From Leishmania mexicana MHOM/GT/2001/U1103 (Eukaryota; Euglenozoa; Kinetoplastea; Trypanosomatida; Trypanosomatidae), in assembly GCF_000234665.1 (NCBI RefSeq), contig NC_018328.1, forward strand, positions 62,001-126,000: a stretch of DNA of 64,000 nucleotides, read 5' to 3'. The notes beneath the pieces were generated by a model, which was given only the letters and a program-made list of their open reading frames with translations, had not been told where the DNA came from and made no database searches. Of this stretch, positions 32,631 to 43,530 are shown piece by piece. The stretch's first letter is position 1. Every line of letters starts with the position of its first letter. The position numbers and the translations under genes are program-made.

Positions 32631-35600
32631 ATGCTGCGGCGACTTGTGGGCGGTCGGGCATCGCGAGGGGGATCCATCATGAGCCTCTGTGCATCTCACT
32701 TCTCTCTCTCATCGACCTCGTCTCCACTGCAGGCCTCTCAACCATCTCCATGCCACACGTCGATGCGCGCCATTGGTACTGCGATGCCCGGCGCGATGCA
32801 CCAGCCCGGGGAGTCGGGGCAGGCGGCTGGGTCGAGTACCACGATCGCCGGGAAGGAGACATGGGGGCAGTTCAGTGCCAAGATGCGTCATGGCCGCCGC
32901 CGCATCCGCGTCATCGACATTGCGGCGAAGATGTCCTATGAATACCAGATGCTGAAGAAGATGTGTAAGCGGCGCCCCGCCATGCGGCAGTGGGCGGTGC
33001 GCGACGACTATTGCGACATGAGCCCCGGTGTGGTCGTCATGTCGCCCTCTATGCAGGCTGCCTTCATGAAGGTGTTTCGGCTAAAGGACAAGGGTCTCAT
33101 TCGCCAGTGCCTGCGCGATATCATCCCAATCATCGAGTACCGCAACCGCGAGGAGCGACCGCCCGCAATGCGCGATAAACCGTCCGACATGATCCCCGAA
33201 GGCGAACCCGACACACTCAACCAAAAGAAGCGCGAGCTTTTCGAGCGCAAGGAGACGGGCGAGAACTTCAAGCCACTCTACCTGCACGACAAGCGCTCGC
33301 AAGCGAAGCTGCGCTTCAAGATTCGGCAGCGGCTCATCAAGTTCCAGCGACAGCTCGCCATCGCGAACGCTGTGGCGAGCCGCACCGTTCTCTACTCGAC
33401 GGATGACGCGATCGGCTACTTTCTCTTCCGCGGCGCTGCCATGTACGCCGGAATGCACCGCGTTTTCTTTGAGCTGAGCAAGCAGCTTCCGCATTTTGTG
33501 CCGAAGAGCATGCTGGACTTTGGCGCCGGCACCGGCACGGCCATTCTCGTAGCGAAGGAGGTGTACGACCCCGGCGCCCTCGCCTACCCGCTTTACCGTT
33601 CCATGCGGCAGACCATGACTGGGAACGTGAGTGCGCAGGCGCAGCAGCTGCGTGAGCTGCGCTACGACCTCCGACGCCTTAGCCGAAACAACACGGAGCA
33701 GAGGAAGGCCCGCTTCATGGCGGTGGCGGCACTGCTGGAGCGTGGCGAGGTTGACCCGGCCGATTTGCCGGCCGACCTTCGCCGCGAGATCGCGCAGGTC
33801 GCGGCCAACGCTGCAGCGAACAAAAAGCGCCGTCTCATCAGCGAGTCGCACGCCCGTTACCGCGAAGTCGTCGACGGCACCGAGTGGGAAGACGGCGATC
33901 CGCTCGGCGAGAAGAAGAGCATGGCAGAAGACCCAAGCGACGTGCTCGACGGCGAGGAGGACGGTGACGGCAGCGCTGACGGGGCGGCGGCAGCGGAGCG
34001 GACGTGGTGGGAGAAGCTGGTCGACATGGAGAACGCCACCGCACAGGAGCGGGCGAGCCGGCGGCTGCAGCCGCTGCAGGAGGTCACGGCGATCGAGCCC
34101 AGCCCAGGCATGATGGAGATTGGCACGATGGTGCTCCACGATGACATCCCTAACGTAGCATGGAAGCGGTACCTGCTGCCGGAGGACGAAGCCATCCAGC
34201 ACGATCTCGTGGTGGCTGCCTACTCCCTCAGTGAAGTCGCAGAGTCGGCTAACCGGACGCGGCTCGTGCAGCAGCTGTGGAAGATGACACGCGGCGTACT
34301 CGTGCTTGTCGAATTCTCGAACCTGCACAACTTCAACCTCCTGATGGAGGCCCGCGACACGATCCTGGAAGAAAAGGGCATTGGCCTGTGGGACTGGCAG
34401 CCGACCATTGTAGGCCCGTGCCCGCACGAGCAGCGCTGTCCGCTGCGCCACTGCAAGGCGGGTGTGAAGAGCAAGCGGATGCGCCTCTGTACGACCGAGG
34501 CACAGTACCGTGCCACCTTCATCGATGTCTGGGCACGGCACATGCCGCTGAAGGTGGGAATCGAGCCGATCTCTTACATGATCTTTGCCCGCAACGAGCT
34601 CGTGCCGGAGCGGGCGGAGCGGCGTGAGGCGCAGGTGAAGCGGGAGGAGGCGGAGCGGGTTCAGGCACGAGATGCGAAGCAGCGAGAGCTCTACGCGGCC
34701 TCGCTGTCGTTGAAGGACGTCGTCTTCGATCGATTGAGTGACGAGGCGCTGCACCGACCCTCGACCGGCGTGCCGGTGAAGTTGTCGGGCACAGCGACCG
34801 CAGATGACGTGGCTCCTTCGTCGACACCTACGCAGGCGTTGCAAAGCGGTGTCACCAACACCGCGGAGGTGGGCCAGCTGCCCTTGGCCGTCCCCCGCGT
34901 AGCCCAGACCTCTGCGCAGCGGTACAACAAGCTTGTCTACCCGCTCCAGTTTCCACCAGCAACGCACCGGTACAACCGCGCGTTCGTTGACGCTGGGTAT
35001 CAGCGGCAGCGCGCCATCACGCCTTCCGAGATGCTGGTCGTTCGCGAGGAGTTGGAGGACATGCGGCGCCGAGTAATGCGGGCAAGCCCGTCATACCTGC
35101 GCGTGGTGCGCGACCCTACGTGCCGGGGCAAGATCCAGGCGTGCTTCTGCACACCGGATGGCGACCTCATCACCGCCCGCGTCTACCGCCGCTTCTATGG
35201 CGACCACAGCAACGTCCGCCGCCACACGACGATGCGCTGGCAGCACATTGGCGGCTGGAAGCTGCTGAAGCGCATCCGCAGTGGCTCCCTCTTCCCACAC
35301 GACCTGCCGCTCTACGCGGTGAATCGGCACCCCCAGGTGGACTTCCCGAACACCCTCGTCGGCGTGAAGCACTCCGCGGTGGAGAAGACGGCGATGCAGT
35401 ACAACGACCCGATGTCGCTGATGGAGACTCCAGAGGATGAGCTCTCGCGCGAGGAGGTGAAGCAGAAGCGCCGCCTGCTGCGCGACGAGGAGGCGCACAA
35501 GAAGGCAGAGGCGAAACTTGAAGAGGTCCTGGGCACCAAGATTCAAGACGCCTCGCTGGAGGGTCGCATTGACGCTCGCCGCCGCATCTCGGCCGAGGAG

Positions 35601-35753
35601 TGGGCCAAAGCGGTGCGCCATGCGAAGCAAAAGACGGTGCGGCACACGCAGCAGACGATCCCGAACGCAGCCAAGATGCGCGCGCTGAAGCGAACGCTCG
35701 AGGTACGGCACCGCAATGTGTGGCGAGAGATGAAGCAAAATCGTCGACGTTGA
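32631..35753 (+). CDS. Rsm22/METTL17-type mitochondrial ribosome small-subunit assembly factor
   Basis: The product is 1040 residues. It has a methyltransferase fold: motif I LDFGAGTGTA at 295-304, then post-I IEPSPGM around 488-494. These are usually close, but here about 180 Arg/Glu/Ala-rich residues separate them. The family signature follows: a VAAYSLSEV block, a LVEFSN block, then a Cys cluster C597, C603, C608 (CPHEQRCPLRHC) with C620, matching the [4Fe-4S] ligand region of METTL17 and Rsm22. The first residues (MLRRLV, then Arg, Ser and Gly, no acids) look like a mitochondrial targeting peptide. Homologues bind the immature small-subunit rRNA head; in trypanosomes an Rsm22 homologue is, as I recall, part of the small-subunit assembly complex. 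The roughly 400-residue C-terminal extension is kinetoplastid-like. Methyl transfer itself is doubtful in this family. Confidence 0.9.
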   Translation: MLRRLVGGRASRGGSIMSLCASHFSLSSTSSPLQASQPSPCHTSMRAIGTAMPGAMHQPGESGQAAGSSTTIAGKETWGQFSAKMRHGRRRIRVIDIAAKMSYEYQMLKKMCKRRPAMRQWAVRDDYCDMSPGVVVMSPSMQAAFMKVFRLKDKGLIRQCLRDIIPIIEYRNREERPPAMRDKPSDMIPEGEPDTLNQKKRELFERKETGENFKPLYLHDKRSQAKLRFKIRQRLIKFQRQLAIANAVASRTVLYSTDDAIGYFLFRGAAMYAGMHRVFFELSKQLPHFVPKSMLDFGAGTGTAILVAKEVYDPGALAYPLYRSMRQTMTGNVSAQAQQLRELRYDLRRLSRNNTEQRKARFMAVAALLERGEVDPADLPADLRREIAQVAANAAANKKRRLISESHARYREVVDGTEWEDGDPLGEKKSMAEDPSDVLDGEEDGDGSADGAAAAERTWWEKLVDMENATAQERASRRLQPLQEVTAIEPSPGMMEIGTMVLHDDIPNVAWKRYLLPEDEAIQHDLVVAAYSLSEVAESANRTRLVQQLWKMTRGVLVLVEFSNLHNFNLLMEARDTILEEKGIGLWDWQPTIVGPCPHEQRCPLRHCKAGVKSKRMRLCTTEAQYRATFIDVWARHMPLKVGIEPISYMIFARNELVPERAERREAQVKREEAERVQARDAKQRELYAASLSLKDVVFDRLSDEALHRPSTGVPVKLSGTATADDVAPSSTPTQALQSGVTNTAEVGQLPLAVPRVAQTSAQRYNKLVYPLQFPPATHRYNRAFVDAGYQRQRAITPSEMLVVREELEDMRRRVMRASPSYLRVVRDPTCRGKIQACFCTPDGDLITARVYRRFYGDHSNVRRHTTMRWQHIGGWKLLKRIRSGSLFPHDLPLYAVNRHPQVDFPNTLVGVKHSAVEKTAMQYNDPMSLMETPEDELSREEVKQKRRLLRDEEAHKKAEAKLEEVLGTKIQDASLEGRIDARRRISAEEWAKAVRHAKQKTVRHTQQTIPNAAKMRALKRTLEVRHRNVWREMKQNRRR

Positions 35754-35913
35754 GGGGCGGTCGAGCGGGGGATGCCAATTCGTTGTCCTCTGTGAACGCC
35801 GCCCTATCTGGCCCACTGGCTCTTCTCAGTACCACCTATGCCTTTTGCACAAACTTGCCGTGCCCATGGTCCCACTCTTGTGCGTCTGTGTATCCGCCGC
35901 TCCGCCTGCGTGT

Positions 35914-35961
35914 GTGGTGGTGGCAGTGGCAGTGGCAGTGGTGGTGGTGGTGGTGGTGGTG
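35914..35961. repeat. (GTG)n / GTGGCA microsatellite
   Basis: About 48 bp of GTG triplets interrupted by three GGCAGT units, in the 3' UTR of the METTL17-like gene. Confidence 0.85.
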
Positions 35962-36626
35962 AGGGGGAGGGCGAGAGGGCGAGAGTGCGTCTACCGCCCT
36001 CAGCTCCTCCATTCTCTTGCGTTCCAAGCTGTGCCGAGGCCGATGGAGGCCCACACGCTCGTGTATTGGGAGAGGGATGATGGGGTGGAGCGGATCGCCG
36101 CGGTACGGCAGGAGAGAGAGAATTTGGCACAGTGCGGCGCAGCGGGGTGACTCGCCGCTGGCTGCTGGTGTTTGTTCACACTGTAACCTAACCACACACG
36201 CATACGTACACGTACACGCACGGCTCGCCGGTTGGCGGGTCCTCCCTCTCCCATGGCCGCTGGGAACGGGGCGTGCGGGACACACTTTTGTTCTTTTGTT
36301 TATGGTGAGTCGTGGCACGTGCCGGCTACTCACCTCTTCTGCGAGCAGTGGATAGCGGTGTCGCGAGCATTGGCGCAGCAACGCTGGAGCTCTTTGCGTG
36401 CGGGTGCGTGTGTGTGCGCGCATGTACGCTACCCACTTCGCCCTCCCCCTCTCTCCTTGCTTCTTGGTTCTCTCCTCTGGGCGCTGCCTTTTCGGTTATG
36501 CTTCGACTTCTCGCCTCTCCGCTGTCATGGGCACTGGATGTAGCGGCCATCACCATCTCGACGTGCTCAAGCACCGACCGCCGGTGCAGAGGCGGAGAGA
36601 ATCGCGCCACAAGAGAAGAGTGCATC

Positions 36627-36646
36627 TTCCCTGCCCCCCCCTTGAG
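36627..36646 (+). promoter_or_regulatory. probable spliced-leader acceptor for PIGO
   Basis: CTTCCCTGCCCCCCCCTTGAG is a C-rich pyrimidine tract ending in AG 47 nt before the start codon. A second AG (CACAG, 36656-36657) lies ten bases downstream. Confidence 0.5.
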
Positions 36647-36693
36647 TGCTTGCACAGTATCTGCTGATTTTCATCGTCTTCACTGGACGCACG

Positions 36694-39621
36694 ATGGCGC
36701 GACATCAGCGCTTCTCGTGGTGCCCAGTGCTGCTGGTGATGGCCCTGTACACCGGCAGCGTGCTGCTCTTCACCACCTCGATGCTCTCCACCTCCACAGT
36801 GATGCGGATGGTGGCGACAGAGTCGTGTTTTGAGACAAAGATGCCGCCGGCAGACCAGGTGATACTCATCTTGATTGATGCCCTGCGGCCCGACTTTGTG
36901 CTGTCCTCTCTGCGCCCCTTCGCCCGAACGGGCGGCCAATGCACCGTGCACGAGGACGCGCTGGGGCATCAGCGCTTGGACGGAGTCTACACCGGGCCAA
37001 CGCTCCACTACATGGAGGAGTCATTGCGCTCGAGCCGGTCGGCGTCCGTGGCGTTCTTCCTTGTTGCCGATGCCCCAACGACGACGGCACAACGCATCAA
37101 GGCCATCGCCACGGGCACCATGCCCGCCTTTCTCGAAGCCGGCTCCAACTTCAACAGCGAGGCCATCGAGCTGGACAGTATTCTCCGTCAAGTGAACGGT
37201 AGCGCTGTGCTGCTGGGCGACGACACGTGGGAGAAGATGTTTCCCAACACGCCGGCGCGGCGCTACTGGAAGAAGGCAGTCGGCATTCCTTCTTTCGACG
37301 TGGCCGACTTCGACACGAACGACAATGCCGTGCTGGCGGAGGTGTACAGCGTGCTGGCAGCCGAGACGCCAGAGGCCGTATCGCGGGCCAGGGTCACCTC
37401 CCACGCCGAGGCAGAGGAGCAGGAAGGGCATGCACGGCTCGTGGTGGCGCACTTCCTCGGCATCGACCACGTCGGCCACCGCGTCGACTCCGACAACCCG
37501 TTCATGAATGACAAGATCCTGCAGCTGGACCAGATGCTGCGCAACGTCAGTCGCACGCTACGGGAGCGGGCGACGTCGATGAACGCAATGCTGCTGGTGC
37601 TAGGCGACCACGGTATGACGAACAGCGGTGACCACGGTGGTGGCTCGGCGCAGGAGACGGACACCTTCTTGTTCGCCGAGTATTTCCCAGGCACGGAGGT
37701 AGGCGCGACGCACGCGCATCCGCCGTCGTCCCCCGGTGCGAACTTGGCGAGAGCGCAGGAGCTCATTGAGCAACGCTGGCGAGATGGTGTGGACGCTGAG
37801 TTTGACCGACTCCGCAGCTGCCACGCCCGTGCTGGGGTGCCGCGCGACCGACTCGGCGCGACGTATCAGGTGGATGTAACGACCACCGTGGCTGTGCTCT
37901 TGGGAAGACCCATTCCGTACTCGAACCTTGGCCGCGTGATCCCTGAGGTCATGGCGCTGGCAAACTCCTCTGCCGACATCGACGCCGTCGAACGGTGCAA
38001 TCTGCGCCAGCTGCAGCGTTACTTCAAGGAGTCGGAGATGAAGGTGCCACGCGACGCCCCGTGGACGAGGCCGGGGATATCCGTCACGCAGCAGCTAGCT
38101 GACATGAGCCTCTACGCTCGCCGCACCCGCACGGACATGAGCCGCCTCGGCATGTTCTTCGGCTCCACCGGGTTGCTGCTGTGCGCCATGTCCCTTCTGT
38201 GGTCCCCAACCATCCGCGCGCACGTTCTGCCGTGCAGCGGTGCCGGCTGGCTTATGCGGTGGACAGCTCTCACACTGCTGCTCCGGCTGTGCTCGGTGTT
38301 CTCGAACAGCTTCGTCGTGAACGAAGACTCGGAGGTGCTCGGGCTGCTGAGCTCGCTCCTTGTGCTCTTGCTGGTGCCGCGGGTATCAGAGTCGTGGACA
38401 CAGCGCCGATCGAGCCGCGCAGGTCCGTCGTCTGCCTGCGACGGCGCCAAGCTTACCACTGCGCAGCGGTCGTACCGTTTAACAGGATTTGACGGCGCCT
38501 GCCGGGCTGCCACCATTCTTTCCCGCGAGACGATCTTCCTCGGCCTTCTCGTTGTCGGACTGCGACTCGGCGTGCCGATGCTGCTGCGCTACCGCGCCCA
38601 CATCACACACACGGTGAGCACGGAGAGCGCTGTCGACCGCGCGCTGCGCACATTGCCTGCTGGGTTGCGGTTTGAGCGAGCAGGCATCTTCTTCGGCGGC
38701 GTCGTCTGGTCTGCGTTGTACCCGCGCCATGTGGGACGCACAACTGTGTTTGTCACGTGTGCGTGCTTGGCACTGGTCTACCATGTCCCTGTGGCCCATC
38801 ACGTCGCGCCGCTCCTCTGTATTGCAGCTTACCCTCTGGCATGTAGGTGGGCGGCGTTGTCGTCAGTCCTGCAGCGCCGCGCTTGTAGTCGAATGCCATC
38901 ATTAGCCGCCACCCCTGGCCACACTGCCTATGCGTATCTCGTCACGGTGCTGTGGCTGAGCTCGTTATGCAACGAGCGCGTGGGGACGGCGATTGTGGTG
39001 GCGTTGTACGGCACCAGTCTCCCGTCTTTGTGTTGCTTGCTCCGCGTCGAGCCAGTACTCACGCAGGGTGTTGTGCTGCACCTCTCCGCCTTTGTCGCCT
39101 TCTTCGCGGAAGGCCACCAGTGCATGCTCAATACGATCGACTGGAACTCGTCGCTCGTAGGAATACGCGGCTACAACATGTATGCCGGCGGTGTACTGGT
39201 GCTCAGTCGCACCTTTCACGCTTTCTTGCTGGTTCCGTTTGCCCTGCGCGCGTGGCCTGACGCCGCCGCCGCCGCCGTGGCGGAGAAAGACAGCCATACT
39301 GACGGTGCGGCGTGTGAGGAGGCGCGGAAGGGACAAACCTCCGTAGCTACCGTGGCACTCTCCACGCCCGCGCCGCGAGCGGTGGTCTCCGCCAGTGTTG
39401 TTCTAACCGTCTATACGTATATTATGCTGGTGCAGTCGGCCATCTCCTGTTTCAGCGGGTATATTCAAAAGACGCACCTCATGCTCTTCCCCATCTTCTG
39501 CCCCAAGCTGCTCTTCGACGGCGTCATTGCGCTGCTGACGTGCGGAGCCGCGCTGCTCGCACTCACTCGTCTCTCTCCTTCCAGGCATCCCGTTGCTCTC
39601 CCCCCGATGCCGGCGGAATAG
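36694..39621 (+). CDS. PIGO: GPI ethanolamine phosphate transferase 3 (PIGO/GPI13)
   Basis: The product is 975 residues. It transfers ethanolamine phosphate to the third mannose of the GPI precursor in the ER; that group links the anchor to protein. There is one N-terminal membrane segment (about 10-28). The lumenal alkaline-phosphatase-like domain follows, with metal-site Asp in LILIDALRPDF (D62) and the nucleophile Thr in an APTTTAQRIKAI block followed by TGTMPAFLEAGSNF, as in PIGO. HFLGIDHVGHR and GDHGMTxxGDHGG are further PIGO hallmarks. Multiple hydrophobic helices then run from about residue 490 to the C-terminus. The first ATG is chosen; it lies 47 nt after a pyrimidine-AG. PIGN and PIGG paralogues have different motif spacing, so the third-mannose assignment is well supported. 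The product matters for GPI-anchored proteins such as GP63. Confidence 0.94.
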   Translation: MARHQRFSWCPVLLVMALYTGSVLLFTTSMLSTSTVMRMVATESCFETKMPPADQVILILIDALRPDFVLSSLRPFARTGGQCTVHEDALGHQRLDGVYTGPTLHYMEESLRSSRSASVAFFLVADAPTTTAQRIKAIATGTMPAFLEAGSNFNSEAIELDSILRQVNGSAVLLGDDTWEKMFPNTPARRYWKKAVGIPSFDVADFDTNDNAVLAEVYSVLAAETPEAVSRARVTSHAEAEEQEGHARLVVAHFLGIDHVGHRVDSDNPFMNDKILQLDQMLRNVSRTLRERATSMNAMLLVLGDHGMTNSGDHGGGSAQETDTFLFAEYFPGTEVGATHAHPPSSPGANLARAQELIEQRWRDGVDAEFDRLRSCHARAGVPRDRLGATYQVDVTTTVAVLLGRPIPYSNLGRVIPEVMALANSSADIDAVERCNLRQLQRYFKESEMKVPRDAPWTRPGISVTQQLADMSLYARRTRTDMSRLGMFFGSTGLLLCAMSLLWSPTIRAHVLPCSGAGWLMRWTALTLLLRLCSVFSNSFVVNEDSEVLGLLSSLLVLLLVPRVSESWTQRRSSRAGPSSACDGAKLTTAQRSYRLTGFDGACRAATILSRETIFLGLLVVGLRLGVPMLLRYRAHITHTVSTESAVDRALRTLPAGLRFERAGIFFGGVVWSALYPRHVGRTTVFVTCACLALVYHVPVAHHVAPLLCIAAYPLACRWAALSSVLQRRACSRMPSLAATPGHTAYAYLVTVLWLSSLCNERVGTAIVVALYGTSLPSLCCLLRVEPVLTQGVVLHLSAFVAFFAEGHQCMLNTIDWNSSLVGIRGYNMYAGGVLVLSRTFHAFLLVPFALRAWPDAAAAAVAEKDSHTDGAACEEARKGQTSVATVALSTPAPRAVVSASVVLTVYTYIMLVQSAISCFSGYIQKTHLMLFPIFCPKLLFDGVIALLTCGAALLALTRLSPSRHPVALPPMPAE

Positions 39622-41123
39622 GCTCCGGACGGTTGTGGCAGAAGGGGGCAGGAGGGGACGGGCGCGTCCAGTGCGGAAACCATCCACGTAGGGCAGCTTG
39701 CCGAGTGCTTCGTCCAATTCATGAGCGCGTGTGCGCCGCACGCTTTCTTTCTGTTCCGTCTTCCTCGGTGGTCTGTCATTCTTCAGACCCCCAAGGATGG
39801 TCGGCGCGTGTGAGCGCTCCGCCGGACCAAAGTGAGTGGCTTGCAGAGACATGCGAAGCAGGAAGACGCGCGATATTCTTTTGATGTGCATAAGTGTTTT
39901 CTTTTATACTCCGCTATCAGCGCCTCGATGGCGCTGGCTACCTCACGGTGGTGACAGGGTCAGGCACCTACCCCCTAGAGGAGGCGAAAAAGATGTACCG
40001 CTGCGGATGTCGGTGGTCAGACCCGGAATGCCGTGGCGTTGGAGGAGCCTGCGACAGTGAACACGCTTGTGCCATCTGTGTGACCAAGCAGAGTGTAAGC
40101 GGGGCTGGAGTGTGTCTCTCAACACCGGCCCTCACACTGCCCACTCGTGTGGGGAGCCTGAGTGTCATCCCCGAGAGGGCTGCGCCACTTGGCGACCGGC
40201 ATAGTGGGAGCCACTGTTATGGGACCTGCGGACCGGGTATGGTGGGGGTGGGTAGGGCTTGAGGCAGGGGCCGTGCACCCGTGACTGAGCCGGCGCACAT
40301 TGCTGTAACGTGCGCGTGTGTGTGTGCCGCTGCTTCGCACGACGCCGATGGTGGGGCCTGTGGCAGGGCTGGTCGGTGGAGGGGTGGTGGTAGTCAGTGT
40401 GTCGTGTGGCAGGGAAAGGGACTTGGTCCATATAAAGTCAAGGAAATAAATGCGTTCACCGTTGCCCGTCACATTCTCTCTCACACTCGACGACCGTCGC
40501 CCGCGCTGAGCCGTTCAGTGTATGATCAAGAGGAGGGACGGAGGGGCGGGGGGGGGCGGAGTTTTCGATTCTGTCCGAACATGTGCGCCCTCTTGTCGCC
40601 GCCGCTCCCCACCCCCATCCGTCTGTTGCCTCCATGGGGCGGGGGCTCACTGGTGCAGGTCGACTTCTTCACGCCACAGGTGCAGCAAAGACAACACCCC
40701 CCCCCCACAAATACATATACATGTATATGTATGTAATAATCATAAAGGCAGGAAGGGAAGCGGCATCGATGGGCGTGCCGTCGTGTCGCGTGCACCGAAG
40801 TCTGACACTCCGCCCTCTGCACTTGTGTACATCGCTCTCTTTTTAGCGCAGAGGGCAGCAGGACGGGTACGCGCTCTGCGCCACTGGTACACGTGCAGGG
40901 ACTGCAGTCGTGGTGACAACCCGAGTATGCCTCTCTCCCTTCCTTTTCCTGCTTCTCTTCGCGGTGTCGCTTACTTGCCTGGCCTGCGGCGGCGGCTCCG
41001 ACTGAGCAGCGTACCAGCACATTGGGAGGTTCACCGCCTCTCGTGTTTCTTGCGCTTCCTCTGCGACCTCACCCTCGAAGGCACACGCATGTAGGCGTGT
41101 GTCTCTAAACACGGGGGCATATC
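39622..41123 (+). other. intergenic region: PIGO 3' UTR with SIDER-like element
   Basis: No gene seen. A SIDER-like element fills about 39925-40395; the remainder is pyrimidine-rich with short A/T-rich patches near 40430-40450 and 40700-40745. Confidence 0.6.
39925..40395 (+). mobile_element. SIDER-like degenerate retroposon in the PIGO 3' UTR
   Basis: The 3' half (from about 40060) matches 53220-53490 almost base for base, for example GCGGACCGGGTATGGTGGGG and GCACGACGCCGATGGTGGGG. The 5' half aligns more weakly with both other copies (GACAGGGTC, GTCGGTGGTCAG). Size (about 470 bp), 3' UTR position and dispersed repetition fit SIDER elements, known in Leishmania as post-transcriptional regulators. 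Confidence 0.7.
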
Positions 41124-41894
41124 ATGGAGGTGTACGTGCACACACTGCGACTGCGCGTGCGAGATGCAGCCCATTTGTGCTGGACGGCAGCCTTCCCGTC
41201 AGATCGTCCGTCGGGTGTCTATTCGGTCTATACGTGTATCATCAACGGCAGCCTGCTGGCCTGGAGCTTTGCCGTAGTGCTTTCGCACCCGTGCGAAACG
41301 GTGGCGGGGCGGTGGGTGTACGCGGGCATGGCGCACTGCTTCATCAATATGATTTTCGCTGTCTTGGTAGTGGTGCTGACGAGACGGCAGATCGCCGCCG
41401 GCATTCCAGAAGAGATGTCACAGTGGCTCGTGTGTTTCTCTAACCCTCTCATCGCGGTGTACTCGCTGTACGTAGTGTGGGAGATTTTATGGATAATCGC
41501 GGTCGGACAGTTTTCCGACGGCAATCCCCACACCACCTGCTCCTCGCACCTGAGCGTGCAAGTTGCCTTCCTGGTGTTCTACCTGCTGGTCGGCTTTTTT
41601 CTCTTCTACAGCACGCTCATCACGGAGCGGTGGCGCCGACCGAGGTGGCGGCGCCTCGCGGCGATGCGCCACGACTACCTTCACCGCACACGCAGCCGGT
41701 ATACCGTTCGCTGGAACGATGAGTACACTTCCGTCGACGGCGACGGGGAGCCTGTAGACCTGGACCGGGTAGGGATGTCGCCTCTTGACGCCACAGAGCG
41801 CACCACCACACTGGATTACGCGAGTATCACGGATGACTCGACGACGGCGGCGGGCGATGGGCGGTACCGCGATAGTCGCGATGCACGCGGCTGA
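41124..41894 (+). CDS. four-transmembrane protein of unknown function (256 residues)
   Basis: Not recognised. Four hydrophobic segments are visible, roughly 35-53, 62-86, 101-128 and 145-167. A basic loop (WRRPRWRRLAAMR) immediately follows the last one and should be cytosolic by the positive-inside rule. The tail (about 180-256) is hydrophilic and Asp/Thr-rich, probably disordered. Cysteines occur at 56, 72, 104 and 139. There is no cleavable signal peptide. The arrangement resembles small multi-pass ER or endosomal proteins, but no family motif can be named. Start: first ATG after CACGCATGTAGG and a short leader. Confidence 0.8.
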   Translation: MEVYVHTLRLRVRDAAHLCWTAAFPSDRPSGVYSVYTCIINGSLLAWSFAVVLSHPCETVAGRWVYAGMAHCFINMIFAVLVVVLTRRQIAAGIPEEMSQWLVCFSNPLIAVYSLYVVWEILWIIAVGQFSDGNPHTTCSSHLSVQVAFLVFYLLVGFFLFYSTLITERWRRPRWRRLAAMRHDYLHRTRSRYTVRWNDEYTSVDGDGEPVDLDRVGMSPLDATERTTTLDYASITDDSTTAAGDGRYRDSRDARG

Positions 41895-43464
41895 AGGCGA
41901 GCAGGTAGATAACGCCTGCGTATCCATGCACGCAGGCTGGCGTGTCTTAGCGACTCCGCCCTCCCCCTCTCCCCGTAGAGCAGTGCCCTGGAGCCCTTCT
42001 TTCTCTGCCGATGCAGTAAAGATGTCGGCGTGTTTACGCCTACACAAAATCTGTGCGTAGATGCATTGGTGGCCGCCCCACCACACACCCTTCTAGCTTT
42101 CAGCTCGCACCTCCTGCCCGTACTCTTTCGTCCACTGTCTCTTGTTCGACTTGAGGACGCGGCCGCGCCTTTTCTCTTCTTGTTGCTGCTTCCGCAAGCT
42201 TAGAAGCGCGCCGAGAAGTGCTGAGGAGGGAGTACACAAGCTCACCCACACGAAGGCAGAAGAGCGAGAGCGAGCACGCTCAGTGCATCTGATTCTTTAT
42301 CGCTTTGTCGGCCTGTGAAGACCTTGCTCCTGTACCTCCTGCTGCTGTCCACACACGCCCTGTCCTGCGCAAGCGTGTCGTGTAAAGAGATGCCTGCGCC
42401 AGAGCTCACTATCTTGGGCGACGGAGGCTGTGCTGCGTGACAAGCCTCTCTGCCGTATTGTTGGTATTGGTGCACTCGTCACCAGTGTCGCTGCCCGGTC
42501 GGCTGTGTTCCACCCACCCACCCACCCACTCATCCCCATCCACCCCACCACGCGCGCGCATACTCACGTGTGTGTGTGCACACAGCTCCGCACTCTCCTC
42601 CTCCTCGCAAGCACCTCATTATCGCCCGTGCTGCGTCGGGCCTGCAACTTGACGAGTGGTCTACGACGTTATCTTGGCTGTGGGCGCGCCCGTGCATGTG
42701 TGCGATGTTCCCTTTTGGACTCGCCTCTTCGCTCGCACAGGCACCGGTACACATATTCCATCGTCAAGAACCGTGGCGGCCAAGGAGGCGATGAGAGCGA
42801 CGACGAGAAGTCGCTCGTCAGCGACAGGTCGGATGGGAGGTTGTCTTCGAACGGCCCGTGTCCGATCGCGTGGGCGTGGAGGTGTGCAGATCCAGCACAT
42901 CCTTGCTGTGCTGCGCGCTATCTTTCGAAACACTGTGCTCAGCTTCGGCATTCAGTGGTTGATCAAGGACTAACGGCCAGACTACTCGAAGCTGGGTCGC
43001 GCGCGGTCGCCCTGGTGAGGTGAGGCGGGTGATCAAGAACCGTGCGTGAGGCGCATGAGGGGCGGGGCAGCGGCCCTTCGTCAAGAGATGAGGCTCTGGC
43101 GTCTCTAGCTGCTGCTACATCCTCCAGTAGTCAGAGGCAGACATGGCTTGGCTTGCTGGCAAGTTATGCCGAGGGCGCACATGAGACCTCTTTTGGCATC
43201 GCCTGTGTGCAGCTCCTCTGCGTGCCACACCGTCCGCGGGGGAGGGAAAAAAAACATGTCGCTGACGTCCTCGCTCACTCGCTTTCCTTCTCTCTCAAAC
43301 ACGGACTGCCTCCAAAATCCTCCAACCCTTCCGTCCACGTCCGTGTTCACCCCGAGCACGAAATGCATGTCTCGCCCCCACGCCTGTGGCGCCTCCTTCT
43401 AGCTCGTCCTTGACAACGTACCGGTGACCAATACGAGGGTGGTTTCCCTCCCTTGTGCGCAGCA
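41895..43464 (+). other. intergenic region upstream of the duplicated unit
   Basis: No gene seen. Mixed-composition sequence with several pyrimidine tracts. Similarity to the second copy of the duplication begins only at 43465. Confidence 0.55.
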
Positions 43465-43512
43465 GCCGCGCACGTGCACCAACGCATTGCTTCCCGGTGG
43501 GCTGCGGGTGCA

Positions 43513-43530
43513 CCCCCCCCCCTCCCCCAG
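43513..43530 (+). promoter_or_regulatory. strong pyrimidine-AG splice acceptor in unit 1
   Basis: Ten C residues, then TCCCCCAG. It is too far (1.1 kb) to be the obvious acceptor for the transporter, which has its own at 44597, and it lies 119 nt before the candidate 126-codon ORF. The same signal occurs at 50368-50383 in unit 2. Confidence 0.5.

Larger units (their letters stand above)
35754..36693 (+). other. intergenic region between METTL17-like gene and PIGO
   Basis: No gene seen. It contains a GTG-rich microsatellite near the METTL17-like stop and a good pyrimidine-AG acceptor close to the PIGO start. Confidence 0.6.
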
